Notes: generated by a model from the letters alone, not told the origin. A stretch of DNA of 64,000 nt from Eubacterium aggregans (GCF_900107815.1 NZ_FNRK01000001.1:154686-218685), one strand, 5' to 3'. Positions 37,203 through 49,008 are shown, numbered from the stretch's first letter. Translations and numbers: made by a program.

Positions 37203-38323
37203 TCCTTAAATCCTTAAAACTTGGCCAATTTAGAAACTATGAAAGTACATCCCTCACCTTTTCGGACCATATTAATGTTATCGTCGGACCGAATGCCCAG
37301 GGCAAGACGAACTTGCTGGAGGGAATCTTTTTTTTGTCCCGGGGGTACTCCCACCGGGCGGTGAGTCTTTCTGAATTGGCATCCTTTGGTCAGGAGGCCT
37401 TCTTTATTGGTGGTGAGATACAGCGTCAGGGAATCCACCATCGCATCAGTATGGCCATGGACCATAAAAAAAAGATTTTGAAGGTCAATGGTAAAAAAGA
37501 GGGTAAACAGGAGGCCGCCTCCCGGATTATGTCCACCATTCTTTTTGAACCCGAGGATTTGCGGATCGTGAAGGCGGGACCAGAGAAGCGCAGACGCTTT
37601 ATGGACGAGGAAATCAGCGGCTTTATGCCAGGGTATGGCCATGTGCTCAAGCAGTACAAAAAAGTCCTTCACCAGCGCAATGCCCTGTTAAAGGAGATAC
37701 GCTACACCCCAAGCCTGACCGCCACCCTGGAGCCCTGGGATGCCCAGCTGATTGAGTATGGTACGGCACTCATGGGATATCGGGTGGATTATTTAAAACA
37801 GCTCAACAAAAATGCCCGAAAGCTCCATCATTTAATGAGCTCCGGGGCTGAGGTTTTATCCCTGTACTACCAAAATAATATTTTAGCGGATTTAAAGGAG
37901 CAGGATTCCCTGGAGCAGATCTTCAGACAGCGTGTTCTGGAAAGCCGACAGGGGGACATCGATCGGGGTTCCACTACCTATGGGCCCCATGTGGATGATC
38001 TGATTATCCACATTAATGGGATGGAGGCACGTAAATACGGCTCCCAGGGGCAGCAGCGCACAGCGGCTATTTCCCTGAAGCTTTCCCAGATTGATATCTA
38101 TAAAGAAAGTACCGGGGACTACCCCATCGTCCTTTTGGATGATATTTTATCGGAGCTGGACGAAACCCGGCAGGAGCGGATTTTATCCCTTTTGGGTCGG
38201 ACCCAGGCTTTTATTACCTGTACCGATGCGAGCTTTGCCCGCCGGTACGATCATAATGAACTGAATCAATTCCAGGTTTTGGATGGAAAAATTCAAAAAT
38301 TGGTTAACGTATCAGAGCGTTGA
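37199..38323 (+). CDS. recF: DNA replication/repair protein RecF
   Basis: 374 residues. Walker A GPNAQGKTN near the N-terminus, signature GSQGQQRT and Walker B IVLLDDILSELDE. SMC-like ATPase that loads RecA at gaps. Confidence 0.96.
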   Translation: MILKSLKLGQFRNYESTSLTFSDHINVIVGPNAQGKTNLLEGIFFLSRGYSHRAVSLSELASFGQEAFFIGGEIQRQGIHHRISMAMDHKKKILKVNGKKEGKQEAASRIMSTILFEPEDLRIVKAGPEKRRRFMDEEISGFMPGYGHVLKQYKKVLHQRNALLKEIRYTPSLTATLEPWDAQLIEYGTALMGYRVDYLKQLNKNARKLHHLMSSGAEVLSLYYQNNILADLKEQDSLEQIFRQRVLESRQGDIDRGSTTYGPHVDDLIIHINGMEARKYGSQGQQRTAAISLKLSQIDIYKESTGDYPIVLLDDILSELDETRQERILSLLGRTQAFITCTDASFARRYDHNELNQFQVLDGKIQKLVNVSER

Positions 38324-38336
38324 ACCAATGTGTTAG

Positions 38337-40271
<1,935 letters not shown>

Positions 40272-40289
40272 AAGAGAGAAAGGTAAGTA

Positions 40290-42791
40290 ATGGACGAAAA
40301 TGAAATGATGCCTATGGGCAATATCCGTCCCGTCAATATTGAGGACGAAATGAAGAATTGTTATATCGACTACGCCATGAGCGTCATCATCGGACGGGCA
40401 TTGCCGGACGTTCGGGATGGCTTGAAGCCGGTCCATCGACGGATCCTCTTCGCCATGAGCGAGCTCGGCATGACACCGGACAAGCCCTTTAGAAAATCTG
40501 CCCGTATCGTCGGGGAAGTTTTAGGGAAATACCATCCCCATGGGGACTCCTCTGTTTATGATGCCATGGTCCGGATGGCCCAGGATTTCTCTACCCGTTA
40601 TATGACCATCCAGGGCCAGGGGAACTTTGGCTCTGTGGATGGGGATGGCGCGGCAGCCATGCGTTATACCGAAGCCCGTTTGGGCAAAATCGCCATGGAG
40701 ATGCTCCGGGATATCAATAAGGATACCGTGGACTTTATTCCGAACTTTGATGGTTCCGAAGAAGAGCCAGAGGTTCTTCCTGCCCGATTCCCCCAATTGT
40801 TGGTCAATGGGTCCTCGGGGATTGCCGTTGGGATGGCCACCAATATCCCACCCCATAACCTGGGGGAAGTCATCGACGGCACCGTAGCCTTCATTGACAA
40901 TCCAGATATCACCATTGAAGAGCTGATGACCCACATCAAGGGGCCAGACTTTCCAACAGCCGGTATCCTCCTGGGAAAGGCTGGAATTAAAGAAGCCTAC
41001 CGCACAGGTCGGGGACGGGTAAAAATCCGCTCTAAGGTCGAAATTATGGAAAATAAGCGGGGCCGGAAGCAGATTGTGGTTTCGGAAATCCCCTATATGG
41101 TCAATAAGGCCAAGCTTATTGAAAAAATTGCGGAACTGGTTAAGGATAAACGGGTGGAAGGTATCTCAGACATCCGGGATGAATCGGACCTGAAAAAAGG
41201 CATCAACATCGTCATCGATTTAAAGAAGGATGCCAATGAAACCATTATTTTAAACCAGCTGTACAAGCATACCCAGCTCCAGGATACCTTTGGGATTATC
41301 ATGCTGGCCCTGGTGGATGGGCAGCCAAAGGTTTTAAACTTAAAGCAGGTCCTTTACCACTACATCGAGCATCAAAAGGAAATCATCGTACGACGGACGA
41401 AGTTCGACCTTAAAAAGGCCGAAGCCCGGGCCCATATTTTAGAAGGCCTGCGCATCGCCTTAGACCACATCGATGAGGTGATTGCCCTGATCCGTGCAGC
41501 GGCAGATGGCAAGGAAGCGAAAATCCAGTTGGTGGAACGCTTCGCCCTGACTGAAATCCAGGCCCAGGCCATTCTCGATATGCGTCTCCAGCGCCTGACC
41601 GGTCTGGAACGGGAAAAAATCGAAAATGAATACGCCGAGCTCATGAAGCTCATTGCGGAGCTCCGGGCAATCCTGGCGGATGAACAGCTGGTCCTGAATA
41701 TCATTAAGGAAGAACTGACGGAGATCAAACGGAAGTACAATGATGCCCGCCGGACCTCCTTCGATATCGACGTCGAGGACTTTGACGTGGAAGACCTCAT
41801 CGAGGAAGAGGAAGTGGTTATCACCATGACCCATATTGGGTATGTTAAACGGATTTCCACGGATACCTACCGCTCCCAGAAACGGGGGGGCAAAGGGATT
41901 ACCGCCCTGTCCACCCGGGATAATGACTTTGTGGAGCACCTCTTTACCACGACGACCCATCATTATCTGCTCTTCTTTACCAACAAGGGAAAGGTGCTGC
42001 GCCTAAAGGGCTTCGAAATTCCAGAAGCGGGACGGACGGCCAAGGGAACAGCCATTGTCAATTTGCTGCAACTTGAACCGGATGAAAAGATTACGACCAT
42101 GATTCCCATTAAGGAATTTACAGAGGATCAGTTCTTAGTGATGGCCACCCGATATGGGATTATCAAGAAAACCCCCCTGTCCGAATACGATTCTTCCCGG
42201 AAAAATGGGATTATCGGCATCAACCTTCGGGATGATGATGAACTCATCAATGTACGTATTGTCCATAATACAGAGGATATTGTCATGGGGACCCAAAAGG
42301 GCTATGCTATCCGCTTTAAGTCTGAAGATGCTCGGTCCATGGGTCGGACCTCCATTGGGGTGCGGGGCATCGATCTGCGCGCTGGCGACGTGGTGGTTGG
42401 TATGGATATTGTTTCAGATGAGGACTGCGTGCTGTGTGTCTCTGAAAAGGGCTATGGCAAGCTGACCCAAGGCAATGAATACCGTGCCCAGAACCGCGGT
42501 GGTAAGGGTGTACAGACCTATAAAGTGACCAATAAAACTGGGGAGCTGGTGGGCTTCTGCGTGTTGTCTGCCGGTGGTGAGATCATGATGATCAATAACC
42601 AGGGTGTGGTCATTAAGTTAGAAGGCGATGGTATTTCCAAGGTTGGTCGGAACACCCAGGGTGTCAGACTGATGAAGCTGAAGGAAAATGAACGCATCGC
42701 GACAATTTCAAAGGTATATAAGGAAGATCCTGAAGATGATGAAGAAACCCCAGCCGATGACGATGCTCAAATGACCCTTTTGGACGAATAA
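40290..42791 (+). CDS. gyrA: DNA gyrase subunit A
   Basis: 833 residues. Winged-helix breakage domain with catalytic Y126 ([10 protein letters not shown]), QRR-type region [16 protein letters not shown], and a beta-pinwheel C-terminal domain with the GyrA box (QKRGGKG). Acidic C-terminal tail. Confidence 0.97.
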   Translation: MDENEMMPMGNIRPVNIEDEMKNCYIDYAMSVIIGRALPDVRDGLKPVHRRILFAMSELGMTPDKPFRKSARIVGEVLGKYHPHGDSSVYDAMVRMAQDFSTRYMTIQGQGNFGSVDGDGAAAMRYTEARLGKIAMEMLRDINKDTVDFIPNFDGSEEEPEVLPARFPQLLVNGSSGIAVGMATNIPPHNLGEVIDGTVAFIDNPDITIEELMTHIKGPDFPTAGILLGKAGIKEAYRTGRGRVKIRSKVEIMENKRGRKQIVVSEIPYMVNKAKLIEKIAELVKDKRVEGISDIRDESDLKKGINIVIDLKKDANETIILNQLYKHTQLQDTFGIIMLALVDGQPKVLNLKQVLYHYIEHQKEIIVRRTKFDLKKAEARAHILEGLRIALDHIDEVIALIRAAADGKEAKIQLVERFALTEIQAQAILDMRLQRLTGLEREKIENEYAELMKLIAELRAILADEQLVLNIIKEELTEIKRKYNDARRTSFDIDVEDFDVEDLIEEEEVVITMTHIGYVKRISTDTYRSQKRGGKGITALSTRDNDFVEHLFTTTTHHYLLFFTNKGKVLRLKGFEIPEAGRTAKGTAIVNLLQLEPDEKITTMIPIKEFTEDQFLVMATRYGIIKKTPLSEYDSSRKNGIIGINLRDDDELINVRIVHNTEDIVMGTQKGYAIRFKSEDARSMGRTSIGVRGIDLRAGDVVVGMDIVSDEDCVLCVSEKGYGKLTQGNEYRAQNRGGKGVQTYKVTNKTGELVGFCVLSAGGEIMMINNQGVVIKLEGDGISKVGRNTQGVRLMKLKENERIATISKVYKEDPEDDEETPADDDAQMTLLDE

Positions 42792-42812
42792 TTCAAGATG
42801 GAGGTTACTTAC

Positions 42813-43475
42813 ATGAATGTTATTATTTCACCATCCATGCTCAGTGCAGATTTTGCCAACCTGGAGCGTGATTTGAAGGCAGTGGCAGCGAGTGGAGCAC
42901 AGTGGCTCCACGTGGATGTAATGGACGGTCATTTTGTCCCGAACATTACCATTGGACCCGATCAGGTAGCCTGTATTCGGAAGTGTATTGATCTGCCTTT
43001 CGATGTACACCTGATGATTTCAGAGCCGTTAAAGTACATCCCTAAATTTGCCAAGGCCGGAGCGGATATCATCACCGTTCATGTCGAGTCCGAGGACGAC
43101 ACGGCAGAATGTCTGGCATTAATTAAAGAATGTGGAAAAAAAGCCGGTATTGTCCTTTCACCGGACACCCCCACCTCGGCCATTGCTCCCTATCTGGATG
43201 CGGTTTCCATGGTACTGGTGATGAGTGTGTACCCAGGCTTTGGGGGACAATCCTATATTCCAGAAAGTACAAAGCGCCTCCGGGACATCCGTGCCATGAT
43301 TGGCAGCCGGGATATCCGCCTGGAGGTCGATGGCGGGGTCAATTTTGATACCCTGGAAGCTGTTGTGGAAGCTGGGGCAGACACTGTTGTTTCTGGCTCC
43401 TGTCTCTTTAATGGGGATATGACAGAAAATGTTGCAAAATTCAATGAAATCATTGCCACGGTTGTGGTAGAATAA
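42813..43475 (+). CDS. rpe: Ribulose-phosphate 3-epimerase
   Basis: 220 residues. TIM barrel: SPSMLSADFANL, DVMDGHFVPNITIGP, DVHLMI, MSVYPGFGGQ and VDGGV. Interconverts ribulose- and xylulose-5-phosphate. The ATG at 42813 follows GGAGG; the earlier ATG at 42798 includes it. Confidence 0.96.
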   Translation: MNVIISPSMLSADFANLERDLKAVAASGAQWLHVDVMDGHFVPNITIGPDQVACIRKCIDLPFDVHLMISEPLKYIPKFAKAGADIITVHVESEDDTAECLALIKECGKKAGIVLSPDTPTSAIAPYLDAVSMVLVMSVYPGFGGQSYIPESTKRLRDIRAMIGSRDIRLEVDGGVNFDTLEAVVEAGADTVVSGSCLFNGDMTENVAKFNEIIATVVVE

Positions 43476-43518
43476 TTGAAGAAATTTTAGAGATAGAAAG
43501 CTAGTAGTAGGATTAAAC

Positions 43519-43992
43519 ATGTTTGATGAATGGAGCCACTATTCCTATGAGACCCCACTGGGTACCTTAACCATCCAGGATGATGGTATTGGCATTGCAC
43601 GGGTCCACTGGGATGTGGAAGAAAAAGACAAAAAAGGCGAAAACCAAGAAACCGAGCTGATTAAAAGGGCCTTCAACCAGCTCATGGAGTATTTTGGCGG
43701 CAGTCGAAAAACCTTTGATCTTCCCCTTCGGTTGCGGGGAACCGCCTTCCAGAAAAAGGTGTGGCAGGTTTTAAGACAAATTCCCTATGGCGAAACCTGG
43801 ACCTATCAACAGGTAGCGGATGCCATTGGAAATTCCAATGCCAGCCGTGCCGTGGGTATGGCCAACAACCGGAACCCCGTGGCCATTATCGTTCCCTGTC
43901 ACCGGGTCATCGGGTCCAATGGCCGCCTCACCGGTTACGCCGGAGGTATCGAGCTGAAGAAGCAGCTGTTGCAGATGGAAAGTGTCGTGTAA
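43519..43992 (+). CDS. ogt: Methylated-DNA-protein-cysteine methyltransferase
   Basis: 157 residues. Acceptor cysteine C127 in VPCHRVIGSNG, and GYAGGIELKKQLL. Repairs O6-alkylguanine by transferring the alkyl group to itself. No Ada domain. Confidence 0.94.
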   Translation: MFDEWSHYSYETPLGTLTIQDDGIGIARVHWDVEEKDKKGENQETELIKRAFNQLMEYFGGSRKTFDLPLRLRGTAFQKKVWQVLRQIPYGETWTYQQVADAIGNSNASRAVGMANNRNPVAIIVPCHRVIGSNGRLTGYAGGIELKKQLLQMESVV

Positions 43993-44002
43993 GGCTGGAA
44001 TT

Positions 44003-44034
44003 AAAAAAAGACTGTGAAAGCAGTCTTTTTTTTG
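44003..44034. terminator. Bidirectional terminator between ogt and the ubiB-type gene
   Basis: AAAAAAAGACTG-TGAAAG-CAGTCTTTTTTTT: hairpin with A- and T-runs serving both converging genes. Confidence 0.88.
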
Positions 44035-44038
44035 AACC

Positions 44039-45691
44039 CTACCGCCTGCGGCGGTGGTTTTTCCATTTTGTGTGATAGATATCAAAGACAAGGTAAAGCC
44101 CCAGGATGACAGCCACAAAATACCCCAGGGCACCTAAAGCGGGAATGCCCAAAAGCCGGGGAGTCATGGCGGTGGTACTGATAAAGCTGGACCCGATGAG
44201 GAGAGCTGCCGCAATTAAGGCCGTGACAATTCGATTAATCATCTGCTCGATGCGGTTTAAGGGCTCCTCAGAGCCGGTAATTTCTAAATTCACTTTTGCC
44301 TGGCCACGAAGGGCCATTTTTAAAGCATCCACCGTATATCGAGGGATATCTAAAATATTGGATTGGGCACTGTAAGCATTGTGGAGTAATTCCAGGGTCT
44401 TTTTTCGAACATCAATATGGCCCAGGGATTCATTTTCCAAGTGTGCCGCTAAAATTTGGATAATGTTGGTGTCCGGGTCCAGCTGACCGATAACCCCTTC
44501 AAAGGTCATCACTCCCCGGGCCAGCATGGTCATCCCCTTGGGCATGGCAATATGATGGTAACCTGCAATTTGAAGGGTTTCTTCCATAATGGTCCCTAAA
44601 TTGATATTCCCCAGATCCAGATCCCCATATTCCGTCACCATGTCGTCAATGTCAGCATATAGACGGGCATGGTTAATATGACCATGGTGGACTCCAATGG
44701 CCAGAATGATGGCTTTCAGCTGCTCCACATTCTTGCTGGCCAGGGCTGATATGGCTTCCCGATAAAGCTTCATCTCTCGATGGGATAAGGTCCCCATCAT
44801 CCCAAGGTCGATCCAGGCAATCTTTCCCCCATCGATACGGATATTCCCCGGATGGGGATCCGCCTGAAAGAAACCATCATCCACAATTTGCTTAATGTAA
44901 TTCTCACAAAGCTTAGCGGCGATGTCCCTTAAATCGTAGCCCAGGTCTTCAAGGACTTCCACCTCATTGATATCGACACCGGGGATATAACTCATTACGA
45001 GGACCTTTGGGGTAGTATAGTGGTGGTAGATTACCGGGCATTCGACATAGATCACATCCTTATTATTGGCGGCGAAGGTATCGGCATTTTTCGCTTCAAT
45101 GAGAAAATCCATCTCCTGCTTGGCCGTCACCCACATTTCATCTAAAATCATGCGGAAGTCAATGGTGCCCCCGGCGGTGGCACCGGCCAATTTTAAAAGA
45201 TCGGTGGCCCGGTATAAAAGGGCGATATCCATGGACATGGTTTCGTAAATGCCGGGGCGCTGGACCTTGACAACGACCTCGGTGCCGTCTAAGAGAATGC
45301 CTTGATGGACCTGGGCGATGGAGGCAGAGCCCAGGGGTTTTTCGTCGATGCTTTTAAAAACATCCTTTATCTTACGGCCATATTCGGATTCCATGACGGT
45401 TTTAATGGTGGAAAAGGGTAAGGGGGCGACATTGGTCTGAAGCTTGGCCAGCTCGTGGCAATACTCCGGGGGCAGGATATCCTGCCGCATGGAAAGGACC
45501 TGGCCCAGCTTGACAAAGGTGGGTCCCAGGTCCTCAATGATGTGTCTGATTTTAACGGGGGTAACCCCCTTGGCAATCTCGTACCTATGGAGGATTCCCA
45601 TAATTTCCCGCAGGCGCCTCCGCCTGTAAGATTTTTCGGTCCGCTTGTCCACCTTCACCGTTTCCAGACTACTTGTCACCGTCATGGTCAT
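44039..45691 (-). CDS. ABC1/UbiB family atypical kinase
   Basis: About 550 residues. N-terminal KxGQ motif (FVKLGQVLSMRQDILP), ATP-site alanine-rich GSASIAQVHQ, then FFQADPHPGNI and WIDLGMMG catalytic motifs; two C-terminal transmembrane helices (about 490-545). UbiB-type proteins affect isoprenoid lipid metabolism. The start is uncertain: ATGs at 45691 and 45685 overlap the end of the phasin-like gene without a clear ribosome site, consistent with coupling. Confidence 0.88.
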   Translation of the reverse strand: MTMTVTSSLETVKVDKRTEKSYRRRRLREIMGILHRYEIAKGVTPVKIRHIIEDLGPTFVKLGQVLSMRQDILPPEYCHELAKLQTNVAPLPFSTIKTVMESEYGRKIKDVFKSIDEKPLGSASIAQVHQGILLDGTEVVVKVQRPGIYETMSMDIALLYRATDLLKLAGATAGGTIDFRMILDEMWVTAKQEMDFLIEAKNADTFAANNKDVIYVECPVIYHHYTTPKVLVMSYIPGVDINEVEVLEDLGYDLRDIAAKLCENYIKQIVDDGFFQADPHPGNIRIDGGKIAWIDLGMMGTLSHREMKLYREAISALASKNVEQLKAIILAIGVHHGHINHARLYADIDDMVTEYGDLDLGNINLGTIMEETLQIAGYHHIAMPKGMTMLARGVMTFEGVIGQLDPDTNIIQILAAHLENESLGHIDVRKKTLELLHNAYSAQSNILDIPRYTVDALKMALRGQAKVNLEITGSEEPLNRIEQMINRIVTALIAAALLIGSSFISTTAMTPRLLGIPALGALGYFVAVILGLYLVFDIYHTKWKNHRRRR

Positions 45692-46007
45692 CGGATGATG
45701 GGTCCAAAGCGGCCAGCTTTTCCTTGAGGGCCTGAATTTCATCCTTGGACATTTCCTTGATATTCTCCATGACACCATCTACAGTGGGAACCACCTTGGT
45801 TTTAAGGACTTCTGCATTTTGGGAGACGCAATCCTTAATGTTGCGTTTCAGCTCTTCATTAATGGCCTTTCCCTGCTCCACGGTAATTTCACCTTTTTTA
45901 ACCAGGTGATCCAGTAGTGCCCCTGCTTTTTCTGAGGTTTCTGCGGCGGCACCCACACCAGCCAACATGACTTTCTTTAATTCATCGCCAAAATCGAAAT
46001 TTGCCAT
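45669..46007 (-). CDS. Phasin-like helical small protein
   Basis: 112 residues, mainly helical, with heptad-like stretches (NEELKRNIKDCVSQ; EMSKDEIQALKEKLAAL). Resembles COG3937 phasin-like proteins that sit next to ubiB-type genes in Bacillota. AAGGAGG before the ATG. Overlaps the kinase gene by about 20 nt. Confidence 0.75.
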   Translation of the reverse strand: MANFDFGDELKKVMLAGVGAAAETSEKAGALLDHLVKKGEITVEQGKAINEELKRNIKDCVSQNAEVLKTKVVPTVDGVMENIKEMSKDEIQALKEKLAALDPSSDDHDGDK

Positions 46008-46096
46008 GATTCCGTCCTCCTTTGTTCTAATGGTTTAAGTATACACTTTTTTTATTAAAACCGGTTTAAATTTATAGAAATAAAAAATCAACAAAT

Positions 46097-46127
46097 AAAA
46101 ACCCCCACATCCTAATGGACAGGGGGG
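46097..46127 (-). terminator. Displaced original tRNA-Gln terminator
   Basis: CCCCC (46102-46106) pairs with GGGGG (46122-46126), and T's follow on minus. It parallels the hairpin at 54743-54773 and so marks the ancestral 3' flank of the tRNA before insertion. Confidence 0.7.
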
Positions 46128-46132
46128 TTATA

Positions 46133-46165
46133 ATATTCAAAATGGCGGGGGTAGCAGGATTCGAA
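46133..46165. repeat. attL: left 33-bp direct repeat
   Basis: Identical to 54781-54813. It contains the last 23 nt of tRNA-Gln including encoded CCA (46143-46165) plus 10 nt of 3' flank. No full tRNA remains here. Confidence 0.93.
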
Positions 46166-46260
46166 TTCCGACCGGTGTATTTTTTGCCAGTCTATAATTT
46201 TTGAGAACCGCTATTTTTAGCCATTTCCGGGTAACGTTTGTTTATATTATACATTGGTTT

Positions 46261-46312
46261 TACCCTTTGTTCGTGTCTGTAAAGGGTACGCTAAAGGGTA
46301 AATCAAAGGGTA
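46261..46312. repeat. Left integrase arm-type sites
   Basis: AAAGGGTA at 46281, 46293 and 46305 (exactly 12 bp apart), plus an inverted copy TACCCTTT at 46261-46268. The third overlaps the integrase stop codon. The same 12-bp-spaced repeat occurs at the right end. Confidence 0.8.
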
Positions 46313-47454
46313 TCCTGGATAAAGGCATCCATACGCTTTGCACTTTCCTTTTTCATGGCTTCTGTCACATGGGCGTAGGTGTCCAGGGTAAAGGCGGCGC
46401 TGTGGTGGCCAAGGTTCTCCTGAACGGTCTTGATATCATCCCCCGCCTGTAAGCTGACCACGGCGAAGGAATGGCGCAGGTCATGGAAGCGAAGGGCAGG
46501 CATCCCGATAGCCTGGGCCACGTCCTTGAAATGTCTCCTTACCACACTGTGGGATAAATGGCGCCCATCGGCGTGGGTAAATATGAAATCATCGGGGTTC
46601 TGCCAGGCACTGCCAGCGGCCAGGCGTTCCTCTAACTGGTTCGTGCGAACGTCTTTTAGTATGGCCATCACATAATTAGAGGCGGTAATCATGCGGGGCT
46701 TGCCATTTTTCAGACTGCCCCAGGTGTAGGCACCTTCGAAGCGCTGAAACTGCCTATAAGCCCGAATCGTGCCCTTTTCAAAGTCCACACAATCCCAGGT
46801 TAAGCCGATGACCTCCGACAGCCTAAAGCCCGTGAACAGCACCAATTTAATGAGTTGGCCGTACCGATCCAAGGGGCAGGCCGCAATAAATGCGGGGATT
46901 TGCTCTTTATCCAGTGGGCTTATCTCGAAGCGTTCCACCTTCGGCAGGGTGCAAAGGTCCGTGGGATTGCTTTTAATGTACCCCAGGGTCACCGCCTGAG
47001 CCATGGCCTTGTGGAATACCCCATGGATGTTCTTCACGGTTTTGGCGGTCAGTTTCTCACAAAGCTGGTTATAGAGCTTCTGGACATGGTGGGGCTGGAT
47101 TTTTGATAACTGGGCACCACCCAGGGCCGGGATGATATGGGAGCGCAGCACCTGGGCATATTCATGTTTAGTGGAGTCCTTCACGCCGCCTAAATAATCA
47201 GATTGCCAGATATCAAGCCATTCCCCAACCTTTAGCCGTGAAGGGTCCTGATAGGTTCCCCCGTCAATCTCAACGGTAATTTGGGCCAATTTGCGCCGCA
47301 CTTCGGCCTGGGATTTGCCATAAACAGACTTCTGAATCTGCTTTCCCGTGGCGGGGTCTCTGCCCAGGGTATACCGTGCTTCCCATGATCCATTGGCCCG
47401 TTGCCTGATGGTGCCGGCGCCCTGGGCTGCTCTTCCTTCCTTTTTCCGTGGCAT
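46303..47454 (-). CDS. int: Tyrosine recombinase integrase
   Basis: 383 residues. AP2-like arm-binding N-terminus (about 1-60), SAM-like core-binding domain (65-155), catalytic domain with R211, H324-x-x-R327, H350 and nucleophile Y360. The ATG at 47454 follows AAGGAAGG. It lies at the left end facing attL, as in most tRNA-targeting elements. Confidence 0.95.
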   Translation of the reverse strand: MPRKKEGRAAQGAGTIRQRANGSWEARYTLGRDPATGKQIQKSVYGKSQAEVRRKLAQITVEIDGGTYQDPSRLKVGEWLDIWQSDYLGGVKDSTKHEYAQVLRSHIIPALGGAQLSKIQPHHVQKLYNQLCEKLTAKTVKNIHGVFHKAMAQAVTLGYIKSNPTDLCTLPKVERFEISPLDKEQIPAFIAACPLDRYGQLIKLVLFTGFRLSEVIGLTWDCVDFEKGTIRAYRQFQRFEGAYTWGSLKNGKPRMITASNYVMAILKDVRTNQLEERLAAGSAWQNPDDFIFTHADGRHLSHSVVRRHFKDVAQAIGMPALRFHDLRHSFAVVSLQAGDDIKTVQENLGHHSAAFTLDTYAHVTEAMKKESAKRMDAFIQDTL

Positions 47455-47512
47455 GGTGTGCCTTCCTTTCCCCTGGATATGCCCAGGGCTTTTTTTTTTG
47501 CCCACCACCTGA

Positions 47513-47518
47513 TATAAT
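47513..47518 (+). promoter_or_regulatory. Extended -10 promoter of the toxin transcript
   Basis: TGA-TATAAT (47510-47518) with only a T-rich -35 region. It lies about 70 bp upstream of the toxin ATG. Confidence 0.6.
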
Positions 47519-47587
47519 ACCTCTACGAGTGGTTCGCCGGGTAGCGGGCTTTTCTGCCTCAATCGGGTTAAGATTGGGGGTGATACT

Positions 47588-47674
47588 ATGACAGTGTACG
47601 AAGGTTTAATGCTGATGCTTACCTTTGGTGGCTTCGTGGTATTACTTCTATCGTTTCATAAAGACGATAATTAA
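47588..47674 (+). CDS. Putative holin-like type I toxin, 28 residues
   Basis: MTVYEGLMLMLTFGGFVVLL followed by LSFHKDDN. One transmembrane helix and a charged tail; the MTVYE start is characteristic of the holin-like toxin (Hol_Tox) family of Bacillota. The ATG follows GGGGGTGAT. Downstream a hairpin (47688-47720) is shared with a converging small RNA. The long 5' leader has a GC-rich foldable segment that could sequester the ribosome site. Membrane depolarisation is the expected activity. Confidence 0.78.
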   Translation: MTVYEGLMLMLTFGGFVVLLLSFHKDDN

Positions 47675-47680
47675 AGGCAT

Positions 47681-47769
47681 TAAAAAAAGCTACCCTCTCC
47701 CCTGATAAGGTTGGGTAGCTTTATCATGTAAACTAGAGGCAGACCGCCAAAGGCGGGCCACTCTTTTCT
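47681..47769 (-). ncRNA. Candidate antisense antitoxin RNA
   Basis: On minus, TTGATA (47804-47799), 17 bp, TATAAT (47781-47776) is a near-perfect promoter. A start near 47769 gives an RNA of about 90 nt that ends at hairpin GCTACCC/GGGTAGC followed by seven T (47682-47688). It converges on the toxin gene and overlaps its 3' region. Part of it (47741-47768) resembles, in the same sense, the toxin leader (47527-47560). This is the layout of par/txpA-type type I modules. Confidence 0.65.
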
Positions 47770-47869
47770 ACCCACATTATACAACGATATGAAGGAATTA
47801 TCAAGCCCCTGGGACCTGTTTAAGGTTGCCGGGGGTTTTTCTATGGCGGTGATTTGCCCCTTTTGAAAA

Positions 47870-48068
47870 GTCCGTTTAACGGACATTAGGGGGTATCCCC
47901 AGTTTAGGGATACCTGACCCGTTGATTTGACGGGTTAGGGGGGTGCGGTTTTCACTCACCCCCTCTATCCGGGGTTGTAGTTTGGCGGCCGAAAATTCGG
48001 CTGTGAGGTTGGCGGTTTTTTCCGCTGCCATTTAATTTTCTGGAAACCTGCCCCGTCGATTTGACGGG
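47870..48068. repeat. Array of seven hairpins in a 200-bp non-coding stretch
   Basis: Stems: GTCCGTTTAACGGAC (47870-47884); GGTATCCC/GGGATACC (47892-47914); ACCCGT/ACGGGT (47917-47935); GGGGGTG/CACCCCC (47938-47963); GCCGAAAATTCGGC (47988-48001); GGCGG/CCGC (48011-48029); CCCGTC/GACGGG (48052-48068). The third and seventh share the loop GATTTG. No gene is seen in 47810-48252. Confidence 0.75.
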
Positions 48069-48252
48069 TTAACTATTCCTCTACCATAACCCATTCTCAG
48101 AATCACTTTTTTTCGTCATTTTCTATGTCTGTACAGGTGTTTTGAGAATCTTTTTAGCCTCACCCTTATCCAAGTACCCTTAGAGGAGTTAAGGGCTTAA
48201 AATGCCTATCTGGCCGTATTGCTTCACTCAACGCAAAAATGCGTTAAGTGGC

Positions 48253-49008
48253 TTATTTCTCTTCCTGGTCTGGGGCACGTTGGTACTCGGGGACCTTGAG
48301 TAGATCCTCAGCGTAGGTGACTATTTTTTCTTGACCTTCATCCGACGCGCTATAGAAATATGTTTTTAGTTTTGAAAGGTTATATTCTTCTTCGGAAGAA
48401 ATTGTTCTGGCTTTTGATGAATCTATCGCACCATCAATAAGTTCAATTTCATCAACGTTCAACGCTTTAGCTATTTTTCCCAATAATTCGCATGTCGGTG
48501 CTTTTTTGTTCAATTCGTACTTGTTAATTTCATCTGTTGGGATTCCACATTTTTTTGAGAATTCCTCTCTGCTTAGGTTTGCTTCATTTCTAAACTTTTG
48601 AAGATTATTTCCTATAAAATTAGTACCATTTTCGACTATTTTTTTTGTAAATATTTGTGCTAAGGAGTTTGATGAATCAAATCTAAGAACATGAGAAAGA
48701 GACTCAACAGAGATAGATGTATAATACTCTAATACTTTTTTCTTTTCATCGTCAGTAAGTGAATCCCATCCGTTTTTTTCCTTGAGTATCGAAGAAGATG
48801 GTAATTTATTTATAGAATTTAAAAAATCAGCTGGTGTAGTACCTAAACCTTTAACGATTTTTTCGAAAGATTTAACCGTCGGAGCAATTTTGTCGGCTTC
48901 GTAATCCTGAATGGTTCGCCTACCAAGTCCAGATTTTTTCGCTAAATATTCTTGCGAAAATTTTCTACTCTGTCTCTCGCTCTTGAGCTTTTCGCTGAAA
49001 TATGACAT
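48253..49008 (-). CDS. CI-like repressor with two XRE HTH domains
   Basis: 251 residues. HTH 1 at about 5-60 (RQSRKFSQEYLAKKSGLGRR) and a second XRE-like HTH at about 140-195 (REEFSKKCGIPTDEINKYE). No S24 peptidase domain is evident, so SOS-type self-cleavage is not predicted. ATG 49008 follows AAAGGA; upstream codons in the same frame cross the operators and are rejected. It is divergent from the Cro-like gene. Confidence 0.85.
   Translation of the reverse strand: MSYFSEKLKSERQSRKFSQEYLAKKSGLGRRTIQDYEADKIAPTVKSFEKIVKGLGTTPADFLNSINKLPSSSILKEKNGWDSLTDDEKKKVLEYYTSISVESLSHVLRFDSSNSLAQIFTKKIVENGTNFIGNNLQKFRNEANLSREEFSKKCGIPTDEINKYELNKKAPTCELLGKIAKALNVDEIELIDGAIDSSKARTISSEEEYNLSKLKTYFYSASDEGQEKIVTYAEDLLKVPEYQRAPDQEEK

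Noticed and set aside
46133..46165. Second tRNA gene
   Set aside because: Only the last 23 nt of a tRNA are present, followed by unrelated sequence; it is the att remnant.
47870..48068. CRISPR array
   Set aside because: The palindromes differ from one another and have no constant repeat or spacer length; no cas genes in the window.
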